Source: CAXXOK01 sp001604115
GTDB taxonomy: Bacteria > Bacillota > Clostridia > Christensenellales > Aristaeellaceae
NCBI GenBank assembly: GCA_034928535.1
Contig: JAYFOV010000013.1
Span: 1 to 64,000 of the forward strand
DNA: 64,000 nt
Direction of reading: 5' to 3'
Each line of letters starts with the position of its first letter. Positions within the stretch are counted from its first letter, which is position 1. This document shows positions 52,637-60,332 of the stretch, piece by piece. The translations under genes were made by a program, and so were the position numbers. A model generated the notes under the pieces. The model saw nothing but the letters and a program-made list of their open reading frames with translations. It was not told the origin of the DNA and ran no database searches.

Positions 52637-53250
52637 GTGTTTTTCATGACAACGTTTTCGATCACGTCTGCGGCACGCTCACACAGATCGCAGCACAGCT
52701 CCAGCGAATCGTACACGGCCTTGATGCCATAGCAGGCCATGGGCGTCTGTTCCACGGAAAACAATGCGCGCACTGCCTGCAGGTAGGCTTCGTCGGCTTC
52801 GCTTTCCACATCGTTCACTTCCACCAACAGCTTCTTGAGGGTATCGCTGCGCTTGAAGTTGTGCAGTTCCCCCACGGCCTTTTGCAGCGCAGTCACGCAG
52901 CGCGCGACCAAATCGCCCAGCAGCTGCGCCTGCGGCGGCAAGCTTTGCACATTGTACATGAACAGATACATGGATACGTCCTCGATGGCATCGGTCACGT
53001 CATCCATGATTTGCACCAGCTGCAGGATGTCGTCCCGCTCGATCGGGGTGATGAACTCGCGGGAAAGGCGGCGCAGCGCCTCATGGCGCACATGATCGCC
53101 CTCGTGCTCGATTTTGTGCATCTCCACGCGGCGCGTGTCGGTTTCCGCCGGATCGTAGTTTGCCAGCTGCTGCCCCAGGAGCTTTGCCGCTTCTGCGCTC
53201 AGGGCGATCTGCTGCTCCATCATTTTAAAGTAATCATTCTTCTGCTTCAT
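52633..53250 (-). CDS. DUF47 (PhoU-like) phosphate-transport accessory protein
   Basis: The 205-residue all-helical protein has PhoU-like acidic repeats: EHEGDHVRHEALRRL, TPIERDDILQLVQIMDDVTDAIEDV and DVESEADEAYLQAV. DUF47 proteins accompany Pit-type transporters and are thought to control them. AGGAG lies 11 bases ahead of the ATG at 53250; a GTG at 53256 is an alternative. It starts 14 bases after the pit stop. Confidence 0.9.
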   Translation of the reverse strand: MKQKNDYFKMMEQQIALSAEAAKLLGQQLANYDPAETDTRRVEMHKIEHEGDHVRHEALRRLSREFITPIERDDILQLVQIMDDVTDAIEDVSMYLFMYNVQSLPPQAQLLGDLVARCVTALQKAVGELHNFKRSDTLKKLLVEVNDVESEADEAYLQAVRALFSVEQTPMACYGIKAVYDSLELCCDLCERAADVIENVVMKNT

Positions 53251-53264
53251 GTTCACATTCACTC

Positions 53265-54314
53265 CTATGCAAAAATGGAAAGGAAAACTTTTGCAATTAT
53301 ATAGCCGATCAAACCGCAACCCGGAAAGGTAAGCACCCATGTGAGCACAAGCTCCTTCACGGTGGACCAGTTCACGTTTCGAAGCCTGCGCGATGCGCCC
53401 ACACCCATGATGGCGGTGGTTTTGGTGTGGGTTGTACTCACCGGCACACCTGTCAGGGAAGAAAACAGAAGGCACATCGTCGCCGCCGTATCTGCTGCAA
53501 AACCTTGGTACAGGTTCAGCTTGACCATGTCCATGCCGACTGATTTGATGATGCGGTAGCCGCCGATGGATGTGCCAAGCCCCATGACCAGCGAGCAGAC
53601 CACCATGAGCCACATCGGCACCGCAAAGGTGCTCGCGTCCGCCTGGCCGTTGGCCAGCGCTACGCCCAGCAGAAACACCGCCATAAACTTTTGCCCGTCC
53701 TGCGCGCCATGCATGAAAGCCATGGCAGCGCCGCCGCCGATTTGCGCATTTTTGAAAAAGCGGTTGGTGCGGTTACGGTTCATGCCCTTGCAAATCCATT
53801 CCGTCAGCTTGGTGACCCAGAAGCCCATTCCAAAGCCCAGAACGGTGGAAAGCCCAAGCCCCCAGAGCACCTTGACCCACTCTTCCCCATTGATGCCGCC
53901 AAACCCATTTTGAATGGCAATGGCCGCGCCGGACAGCCCTGCAATGAGCGCGTGGCTCTCGCTGGTGGGGATGCCGAAATACCACGCGGCAGTAGCCCAG
54001 ATCACGATCGCCGTCATAGCGGCGCACAGCGCGATGAGTGCATTGTGTGCATTGCCGCCAAAATCCACCATCTTATAGATGGTCATGGCCACCGATGCGT
54101 TGATGCTGGTCATCACAAACACGCCTAGAAAGTTGAAAACCGCCGCCATAATAATGGCCGGCCGCACGCCGATGGCGCGTGTGGATACGCAGGTGGCAAT
54201 GGCATTGGGTGCATCCGTCCAGCCATTGACGAGAATCACCGCCAGGGTGAGCAGCGCAGCAATCAACAGCGAAGGATTGGCCAGCATCTGCTGGATGAAA
54301 TCTGTCATACTCAT
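53265..54314 (-). CDS. PiT-family inorganic phosphate transporter
   Basis: The 349-residue permease has the two half-repeats of the family: NGWTDAPNAIATCVSTRAI and GIPTSESHALIAGL, then FMHGAQDGQKFM and GVPVSTTHT. It imports phosphate with a cation. The usual GANDxANA is WTDAPNA here. AGGAG lies 14 bases ahead of the ATG, a long spacing. The promoter is at 54560-54589, leaving a 240-base leader with no obvious riboswitch. Confidence 0.93.
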   Translation of the reverse strand: MSMTDFIQQMLANPSLLIAALLTLAVILVNGWTDAPNAIATCVSTRAIGVRPAIIMAAVFNFLGVFVMTSINASVAMTIYKMVDFGGNAHNALIALCAAMTAIVIWATAAWYFGIPTSESHALIAGLSGAAIAIQNGFGGINGEEWVKVLWGLGLSTVLGFGMGFWVTKLTEWICKGMNRNRTNRFFKNAQIGGGAAMAFMHGAQDGQKFMAVFLLGVALANGQADASTFAVPMWLMVVCSLVMGLGTSIGGYRIIKSVGMDMVKLNLYQGFAADTAATMCLLFSSLTGVPVSTTHTKTTAIMGVGASRRLRNVNWSTVKELVLTWVLTFPGCGLIGYIIAKVFLSIFA

Positions 54315-54559
54315 GCCAATTTCTCATGCTCCTATATTCAGGGTCGGCACGGCTGAACCAGCCGCGCCATCTATGGCGAACACGTTTGATACACCGCGCA
54401 GAAAAAGCATGCGGGACCGAACATCCACGGCCTTCCCTGTGTATGGCGGCGGCGCACAGGCGGCATGCTTGGCACGCTGTCCAAGCCTTACCCGCCTGAT
54501 TGTGCAGCAAACGTGATGGTATTCCCTGGGTGCATGCGCCCCAAGCGCAATCCTGCCCT

Positions 54560-54589
54560 ATTGTAATACAAAACGCTGCTGTTTGCCAA
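54560..54589 (-). promoter_or_regulatory. pit operon promoter
   Basis: Minus strand TTGGCA (54584-54589), 18-base spacer, TACAAT (54560-54565). The 560-base gap 54315-54876 otherwise holds the agr-side promoter and no credible gene. Confidence 0.65.
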
Positions 54590-54775
54590 GCATTTTTGAA
54601 AAGCCAGCAATCTTGAACATTTGTTCCACAACTAATTTTGCGCAGGAAAAATCACCCTTTGGCTCTCCGGCACTGGCTTTCCTGAGCCCATTTTCCAAGC
54701 CATGCCTTGCCGGAAAACAGTTTCGGAGCCTGCCCGGCCTTCGGCATCCGCTTTTCTGCTCCCATGAGGCCGGCG

Positions 54776-54796
54776 ATATCCGCCCGATATGGATAT
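54776..54796. repeat. possible operator at the agr promoter
   Basis: ATATCC (54776-54781) and GGATAT (54791-54796) form an inverted repeat with a 9-base gap that abuts the -35 box. It could be a regulator site; it is short and may be chance. Confidence 0.3.
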
Positions 54797-54824
54797 TGAC
54801 CTTTTTCAAGTGTTTCGCTATACT
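54796..54824 (+). promoter_or_regulatory. agr-locus promoter
   Basis: TTGACC (54796-54801), 17-base spacer, TATACT (54819-54824), 53 bases ahead of the first gene of the locus. Confidence 0.78.
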
Positions 54825-54876
54825 TTATTCGATTATATACACGTAACCAATATTTTCATACGGGAGGAGATCGTGA

Positions 54877-55464
54877 ATGATTGTCGAGATCATCCTCGTT
54901 TGCCTTCTGGCTAAGCTGAAACGGTTTCGTTTGCAGTTCTTATGGCGTACATGGACATTTTACCCTGTATTGCTGGTACAGCTGATGGCCATCGCATTTC
55001 AGGTCAGCTTTTTTCTCCACAGTACGGTGTTTGTGCCCTTTGCCGGCTACCTGATCCCTGCGGTGATCCTTTCTTTTTTATTCCCGATGGTGGCCTTTTC
55101 CCTGTATACCCCAGCCATGATCGGCGTTGGCTGCATCGCAGCGGGCTCGGTGCTCAATCGGCTGGTGATCGCCGCCAACGGCGGGCACATGCCGGTGTAT
55201 CCCACCCTATCCTACCTCACCGGCTATGCACGGCCGGATATGTTCGGCGTCCTGGACACCTTGCATGTGCTGGGCGGGGAAGGCACACGCCTGGCATTTC
55301 TCTCGGATGTGATCGACTTTGGCTACAGCATCCTAAGCATTGGGGATGTGCTGATCCATCTGTATGTTTGCATCATGCTATATGCGCTGATCCGGGCGGT
55401 CAATGCCCGCTACGGTGTAACCGAAACAGGCCGCAGCATCGGCCGCTCGGCAGCCCAAAACTAA
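54877..55464 (+). CDS. DUF5317-like membrane protein, first gene of the agr-type locus
   Basis: The 195-residue protein has about five membrane segments. NRLVIAANGGHMPV (residues 94-107) and LSIGDVLI (153-160) match the DUF5317 pattern as I recall it. Function is unknown. GGAGGA precedes the ATG. It starts an operon followed, 32 bases later, by the sensor-like gene, then agrB and agrD. Its place suggests a part in peptide signalling, possibly export or reception, but nothing in the sequence shows it directly. Confidence 0.75.
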   Translation: MIVEIILVCLLAKLKRFRLQFLWRTWTFYPVLLVQLMAIAFQVSFFLHSTVFVPFAGYLIPAVILSFLFPMVAFSLYTPAMIGVGCIAAGSVLNRLVIAANGGHMPVYPTLSYLTGYARPDMFGVLDTLHVLGGEGTRLAFLSDVIDFGYSILSIGDVLIHLYVCIMLYALIRAVNARYGVTETGRSIGRSAAQN

Positions 55465-55496
55465 GCCCTACATTTGGATGACGGAGGATGGACACA

Positions 55497-56024
55497 ATGG
55501 ACGGTATTTCTGTAGGCTGGCAAATGCTCCTGATCAAAGGGATCCCGGAATGCCTGATTGTTGCCTGGGCGATTCACGTATTCACCAATACGCGCATCAA
55601 CTGGCGCAATTATTTCATTATGGCGGCAATCTACATTGTGGCCACCTACCTGATCCGCTTCCTGCCCATCACACTGGGCATCAATACGGTGCTGTGCCTG
55701 TTTGTGCTGATCCTATCCTTTCAGCTGCTTTACAAGTCGGAGCTTTCCAAAACCATTCCCTCGATCATCGCTTCCGTGGTGATCTTGATTTTCATCGCGC
55801 TGTCGGAGCTGTTGTATGTGCTGCTTCTGATCATGGTGTATGGCCGTGAGAAGGCGGAGGGACTGTTCCGGTTTGCCGATGAACTGACGCGCGCGCTGTA
55901 CTCCATCCCCTCCAATGTGTTCCTTGGCCTTTTGGTATTGGCCGGGTATTTTGTGATGAAGTATATCAACCGCAGAAAGAGAAAGGCACAAGATGGAGAC
56001 ATTCGTCCGCAAACAGGCGAGTAA
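55497..56024 (+). CDS. stand-alone membrane protein like the sensor half of AgrC kinases
   Basis: The 175-residue protein has about five membrane segments and resembles only the N-terminal peptide-sensing part of clostridial AgrC-type kinases: LLIKGIPECLIVAWAIHVFT, IYIVATYLIRFLPITLGINTVL, and a late SIPSNVFLGL. It ends after a basic RRKRK stretch, without a dimerisation or ATPase domain. I chose the ATG at 55497, 9 bases after GGAGG; the ATG at 55488 touches that site. It overlaps agrB by 32 bases. It may receive the peptide and pass the signal to another membrane protein. Confidence 0.75.
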   Translation: MDGISVGWQMLLIKGIPECLIVAWAIHVFTNTRINWRNYFIMAAIYIVATYLIRFLPITLGINTVLCLFVLILSFQLLYKSELSKTIPSIIASVVILIFIALSELLYVLLLIMVYGREKAEGLFRFADELTRALYSIPSNVFLGLLVLAGYFVMKYINRRKRKAQDGDIRPQTGE

Positions 56025-56631
56025 GATCGCCGCATCTCTCCACTACAGCAGCGAGCAGGAAGCCGTCATGGCCTATGGGCTGTTGGCGCTGGCACAGACC
56101 GGCGTTACCCTTGTGCTCGTGCTGGGGCTGGGATGGCTGCTCCATGTGCCGCTGGAAGCGCTGACCGTCTGCCTTACGGGCAGCATCCTGCGCAAGTACA
56201 GCGGCGGAGCGCATGCCGCCACCATGGAAGGATGCACGGCTTTCAGCGTTCTGTTTTGCACCGGCGCCGCCCTGTTGGCCAGTTGGCTGGCCACATTTTA
56301 TGATCCGGCAGGGATGCTGGCCGCGGTTCTGTCGGTCTATGTGTTTGCCACCCTCCTGATTCGTCGGTATGCTCCCATGGCGTCCGTCCATAAACCCATC
56401 CGACCGCCGAAAATGAAACGCATGCGCAAGGGCAGTTACATAACGCTGATAGCATATGGGCTGGTCAGCGCGTGTTTTTATTTTTTCGGTTTTACGATGA
56501 TCCCATTGCGCTCCCTGGGGATCAGCCTGCTCATCGGCCTGAGTTGGCAGGTCTTTACCATTACCCCGCTAGGTGCCGCCCTGCTTCAAAAACAGGACGA
56601 TCAGCCTAAATCTAACAGAAAGGAGATTTGA
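55993..56631 (+). CDS. agrB: AgrB-family autoinducer peptide protease/exporter
   Basis: The 212-residue membrane protein has the catalytic His74 and Cys81 in RKYSGGAHAATMEGC, with the same seven-residue spacing as His77 and Cys84 of staphylococcal AgrB, and about five membrane segments. AgrB cuts AgrD and closes the thiolactone ring. It overlaps the sensor-like gene and is followed 2 bases later by agrD. Confidence 0.93.
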   Translation: METFVRKQASKIAASLHYSSEQEAVMAYGLLALAQTGVTLVLVLGLGWLLHVPLEALTVCLTGSILRKYSGGAHAATMEGCTAFSVLFCTGAALLASWLATFYDPAGMLAAVLSVYVFATLLIRRYAPMASVHKPIRPPKMKRMRKGSYITLIAYGLVSACFYFFGFTMIPLRSLGISLLIGLSWQVFTITPLGAALLQKQDDQPKSNRKEI

Positions 56632-56633
56632 CC

Positions 56634-56756
56634 ATGAAAAAGCTGTATGGTATGATTGCCGCAATCAGCACCCTCGTAGCGGCACTGGTAGCCTCCTCGG
56701 CTTGCTATTTCTTCATGTACCAGCCAGAGGAACCCGCTTCGCTCCGTAACGAGTGA
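56634..56756 (+). CDS. agrD: AgrD-like cyclic lactone autoinducer peptide precursor
   Basis: The 40-residue peptide has an N-terminal amphipathic helix, then SSACYFFM and a C-terminal YQPEEPASLRNE. This is the clostridial AgrD layout; the tail is close to the AgrD of Clostridium perfringens as I recall it. The predicted signal is a ring formed from Cys24 to Met28 (CYFFM), cut ahead of Tyr29. AAAGGAG lies 8 bases upstream. It was too short for routine ORF calling and was found by translating after agrB. Confidence 0.9.
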   Translation: MKKLYGMIAAISTLVAALVASSACYFFMYQPEEPASLRNE

Positions 56757-56773
56757 TGCCGGACATCGTCTCC

Positions 56774-56798
56774 GTGGGGGGCGGTATCCGCCCCCCAC
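56774..56798 (+). terminator. GC-rich hairpin between agrD and the cyclic di-GMP gene
   Basis: GTGGGGGGCGG and CCGCCCCCCAC form an 11-bp stem with a TAT loop, 17 bases past agrD. It lacks a U-run, so it may protect the agrD end or reduce reading into the next gene more than stop transcription fully. Confidence 0.55.
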
Positions 56799-56843
56799 CC
56801 TCGACTCAGAGCCACCCAGTAAAGAGGAAGGCGTAGTTGCGCT

Positions 56844-58538
56844 ATGGATAATGATAACAAAGTACAGATTCAACAGATCCTCAACATCATCAAAATCGCG
56901 TCGCTTGCTTTTCCGGCGATCGCCTTTTTGCAGTACTCTTCCAAGAATCCGGACTTTTTATCGTCCATCACGCATGAGGCTTTGATCATTTCCATCCTGT
57001 TTGTGATCCTGGCGATTTATTCCGTTTGGATCATCATCCAAAACCGCATCCAAAAGAACACTACGCTCAAACGTTTGGTTGATCCGATCATATCCATGTC
57101 CATCGCGCTGCTGTCCATCATCCTGACCGGCTCCTATGATAGCAATTATAAATTTCTTTTCATTTTTGTGATTCTGTTTACCAGCATCGAGTGTAACCGA
57201 ACCACCAGCCTCATCGTATCCGCCCTGTCTGCGGTGATCATCCTCTCGGTGGATCTGGTGTTTGCGCCCCGCGCGGATGTGAATGTGTTTTTTGAAAGCG
57301 ATATCGTGTTGGCTTGCGTGTTCATGATCATCGCCTGGATGGTGGGTTATTATGATGACATACGCCGCAAGCACATCGCCAACTTGAAGAATCTGGTCAA
57401 TATCGACGGCCTGACGGGACTGTACAACCACCGCTTTTTTTACGATTATCTGGCCAAGCAAACCGAACTGAGCCAGAAGCGCTCGGCCCCGCTTTCGCTT
57501 CTTTTCATTGATATTGATAATTTTAAATACTACAACGATATTTACGGCCATCAAAAGGGCGATGATGTGCTGCGTATCATCTCCACCCTGCTGCAGGAAA
57601 CGCTTCCGCGCGAAGCCTTCCTGGCACGTTACGGCGGTGAGGAATTTGCGGTGATCCTGCCCGGAACGCCGGAAAGGGAAGCCGTCGCCGAGGCGGAGAA
57701 GATACGCAGCGCCGTGCAGGAATATCCTTTTGACGGCCAGGAAAGCCTGCCCGGCGAAAGCCTGACCATCTCCGTGGGCGTGAGCACCTTCCCCACTAAG
57801 GCCAAAACGGATGCGGAGCTGATCAAAGGCGCCGACGATGCCTGCTACCGCGCAAAGTTCCTGTGCAAAAACCGTGTGGAAAGCTATTTTTCCATTCTGG
57901 ATGAACTGCACTTTGAAACGGAGATCATCTCCCAGATCAAAACTTTCATCGCCATCATCAACGCCAAGGATAAATACACCTACCGCCATGTGGAGCGCGT
58001 GGTATTCTATTGCAATCTTCTGGCGGATCAACTGCGCCTGAGCGATCAGGACAAGCGCAACCTGATTTACTCCGCCTACCTGCACGATATCGGCAAAATC
58101 AACATTGCGGAAAACATTCTGATCAAGGCGGAGCCCCTGACTCCCGCCGAGTGGAGCACGCTCAAGCAGCACCCGCAGTATGCGGTGGATATCATCCGCA
58201 GCATTCCCTCGTTTGATCCGGTGCAGCCTATCATTTTGCAGCACCATGAGCGCTACGATGGTACGGGTTACCCCGCTGGGTTGGAAGCGGATGCGATCCA
58301 TCCGCTGGCCAGGCTGCTCACTGTTGTCGATTCCTTTGACGCCATGACCTCCTTGCGCCCCTACCAAAAAACCCGGACCTACGCCCAGGCGCTGGAAGAA
58401 CTGCACCGCTGCAGCGGCACACAGTTTGATCCCGATACCGTGGATGCGTTCTGCCAGTGCATCCAGGCGCATAACGGCAATGGCGAGCGCTGCGAAAAGG
58501 TATTTTTAGCCTTTCCCGGAGCCGGAGAAGGCGCCTGA
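56844..58538 (+). CDS. membrane GGDEF plus HD-GYP cyclic di-GMP protein
   Basis: The 564-residue protein has about six membrane segments (residues 10-180) with no large extracellular loop, a GGDEF domain with G264-G265-E266-E267-F268, and an HD-GYP domain with H414-D415 and G475-Y476-P477 in ERYDGTGYP. GGEEF is an active variant in many cyclases. The RxxD product-inhibition site is REAF here, so feedback would be lost. The protein could both make and break cyclic di-GMP. It follows agrD after 87 bases and the hairpin, and no other output gene is in the locus. The ATG has GAGGAAGG about 12 bases upstream. Confidence 0.9.
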   Translation: MDNDNKVQIQQILNIIKIASLAFPAIAFLQYSSKNPDFLSSITHEALIISILFVILAIYSVWIIIQNRIQKNTTLKRLVDPIISMSIALLSIILTGSYDSNYKFLFIFVILFTSIECNRTTSLIVSALSAVIILSVDLVFAPRADVNVFFESDIVLACVFMIIAWMVGYYDDIRRKHIANLKNLVNIDGLTGLYNHRFFYDYLAKQTELSQKRSAPLSLLFIDIDNFKYYNDIYGHQKGDDVLRIISTLLQETLPREAFLARYGGEEFAVILPGTPEREAVAEAEKIRSAVQEYPFDGQESLPGESLTISVGVSTFPTKAKTDAELIKGADDACYRAKFLCKNRVESYFSILDELHFETEIISQIKTFIAIINAKDKYTYRHVERVVFYCNLLADQLRLSDQDKRNLIYSAYLHDIGKINIAENILIKAEPLTPAEWSTLKQHPQYAVDIIRSIPSFDPVQPIILQHHERYDGTGYPAGLEADAIHPLARLLTVVDSFDAMTSLRPYQKTRTYAQALEELHRCSGTQFDPDTVDAFCQCIQAHNGNGERCEKVFLAFPGAGEGA

Positions 58539-58561
58539 CCCATCATGCAATGGCACACGCT

Positions 58562-58608
58562 TCAAGAAAAGACGGTGGCTGCTTTAAGCAGCCACCGTCT
58601 TTTCTTGA
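58562..58608. terminator. 21-bp perfect bidirectional terminator
   Basis: Arms 58562-58582 and 58588-58608 are perfectly complementary around TTTAA, with TCTTTTCTTGA on the right. It ends the agr-locus and rimI transcripts, which converge here. Confidence 0.9.
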
Positions 58609-58651
58609 CAGTCAGGGAAGCCCCTCCCCTGCAAGCGCCGTGCAGCGCGCT

Positions 58652-59125
58652 TCACGCCTCGGAAAAATCCGCCTCTACCGGCGGCATATGATCGCACACC
58701 AGCAGCAGTGCATCCTCTCCGTTATCCTCATAATAGCGTTTACGCACCGCAAGCTCCATAAATCCAAGTTTTTTATACAGTGCCTGCGCAACTGTGTTGC
58801 TTCGGCGAACCTCCAGCGTCAGGTAATCCGCGCCCAGGTTGGCAGCATACTGCATGAGCGCCAGCATGATTTGCTTGCCAATGCCCTGCCCGCGGTGGGT
58901 CTGCGCCACCGCAACGTTGGTCACATGTGCTTCATCAAAGATGATCCATGCCCCGGCATAGGCCAGGATGCTGCCGGCGTCATCCACCGCCACCAGATAA
59001 CGGGCGCAGACGTTGCGCTCCATTTCATCCACCAGGCTTTGACGCGACCAGGGTACGGGAAACGTAGCCAGCTCGATCGCGTGCACCTGATCCACATCGG
59101 CAAGGGTCATACGGCGGATGGTCAT
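58652..59125 (-). CDS. rimI: ribosomal-protein-alanine N-acetyltransferase
   Basis: The 157-residue GNAT enzyme has the acetyl-CoA motif QTHRGQGIGKQIM and the late ALYKKLGFMELAVRKRYYEDNGEDALLL typical of RimI. It acetylates the N-terminus of protein S18. The ATG at 59125 has AGGAGG 7 bases upstream and overlaps the tsaB stop by ATGA. Confidence 0.93.
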   Translation of the reverse strand: MTIRRMTLADVDQVHAIELATFPVPWSRQSLVDEMERNVCARYLVAVDDAGSILAYAGAWIIFDEAHVTNVAVAQTHRGQGIGKQIMLALMQYAANLGADYLTLEVRRSNTVAQALYKKLGFMELAVRKRYYEDNGEDALLLVCDHMPPVEADFSEA

Positions 59126-59835
59126 GCCTTCGCCTCCTGAAGCCGCTCCGCACGCGCCCGCTCGGCTTGTGGCGCACGCAGGTAGTGGGGTGCGAGGGTC
59201 AAATAATCCACCTGCTGCGCGGCATGCGCCCGCGCCAGCGCGGCGACGCAGGCCGGCCGTAGCGCGGCCAGGTGCGGCGGCGCGAATTGCGCGCGCGCAC
59301 CCAGGCGCTCCACAATCTGTTCGCGGTAGGTTTGCACGCCATCCCCCAAAAAATACAGGGTTTGTGAATCCCCGGCGCATGCCAGGATGCGCTCCAGGTA
59401 CACATCCAATTTTTCCGCCATATCCGCCAGCACACGCACCGGCGGCAAACCGGCGCCAAACGCTGCGCCGTAGACTTGCCCGGCGCGCGCGTCCTGGATG
59501 GGGCACAGCAGCGCGGGTGTATCTGAAATGCCCACAGCCAGCGCTTCCAGCGCGTTTACTGCCACGCAGGGTTTGTTTGCCCCATGCGCCAAGCCCTTGA
59601 GGGTACTCACGCCAATGCGCACCCCCGTAAAGGATCCGGGGCCGACCACCGCCGCGAACAGATCGATATCCGCCAAAGAAAGCCCAGTATGCGTAAAAGC
59701 CTCATCCACCATAGCCATCAGGCTCACGGAGTGGGTAAAGCGGTTCACAGCGGCGGCTTCGTAGCGCACAGCCTGCGCATCCGCAATGGCAACGCCGCAT
59801 ACCGGCCCCGAAGTATCCAGCGCCAGAATGTTCAT
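59122..59835 (-). CDS. tsaB: tRNA t6A synthesis protein TsaB
   Basis: The 237-residue protein has the TsaB/YeaZ core: ILALDTSGPVCGVAI, NRFTHSVSLMAMVDEA and VVGPGSFTGVRIGVSTLKGLA. It acts with TsaD and TsaE on t6A37. The ATG at 59835 has GGAGGG 6 bases upstream and overlaps the tsaE stop. The longer frame lies inside tsaE. Confidence 0.93.
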   Translation of the reverse strand: MNILALDTSGPVCGVAIADAQAVRYEAAAVNRFTHSVSLMAMVDEAFTHTGLSLADIDLFAAVVGPGSFTGVRIGVSTLKGLAHGANKPCVAVNALEALAVGISDTPALLCPIQDARAGQVYGAAFGAGLPPVRVLADMAEKLDVYLERILACAGDSQTLYFLGDGVQTYREQIVERLGARAQFAPPHLAALRPACVAALARAHAAQQVDYLTLAPHYLRAPQAERARAERLQEAKA

Positions 59836-60293
59836 GCTTTTCCCTCCAACGCGTTCCGATCCAGTGGCCGAAAGCCGCCCTCCGGGTAAAAGTGAAACCT
59901 GCGTTCGTCCTCTCCGCATAGCTCGATCTCTATCCGCAGGTGGCAGGGCGGTACCGCTTCCCGCGCCATGCCCGGCCATTCGACTACTGCCACGCCATCG
60001 GCATAGAGATATTCCTCCATGGACAGCTCGTACAGCTCTTCGGCGCTGTGCAGGCGATACCAGTCAAAATGATATAGCGGGAGCCTCCCGCCGGGATGCA
60101 CCTGCAGGATGGTAAAACTGGGGCTGGTCACATACCCCGTGATGCCCAGCCCGCGGGCAATGCCGCGCGTGAACTCACTTTTTCCCGCGCCCAGCGTGCC
60201 CTCCAGCAGCAGCACATCCCCGGCCACCAACTGCGCGGCCAGCCGTTCGCCAAGTGCCCTGGTTTGTGCGGGATTGCCGGTTGTCAGCTCCAT
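59832..60293 (-). CDS. tsaE: tRNA t6A synthesis ATPase TsaE
   Basis: The 153-residue protein has Walker A GTLGAGKSEFTRG, YVTSPSFTILQVH, and the Asp region LYHFDWYRL followed by VVEWP. It drives turnover of the TsaBD complex. GGAGG lies 7 bases ahead of the ATG at 60293. It leads the tsaE-tsaB-rimI operon. Confidence 0.93.
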   Translation of the reverse strand: MELTTGNPAQTRALGERLAAQLVAGDVLLLEGTLGAGKSEFTRGIARGLGITGYVTSPSFTILQVHPGGRLPLYHFDWYRLHSAEELYELSMEEYLYADGVAVVEWPGMAREAVPPCHLRIEIELCGEDERRFHFYPEGGFRPLDRNALEGKA

Positions 60294-60332
60294 CAAGGCA
60301 CCTCCCTTTTGCTTGCTATGGCGGTATCCCTC

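Noticed and set aside
54558..54809. 83-codon minus-strand frame in the pit/agr gap
   Set aside because: It crosses the agr promoter, has no ribosome site and no recognisable pattern.
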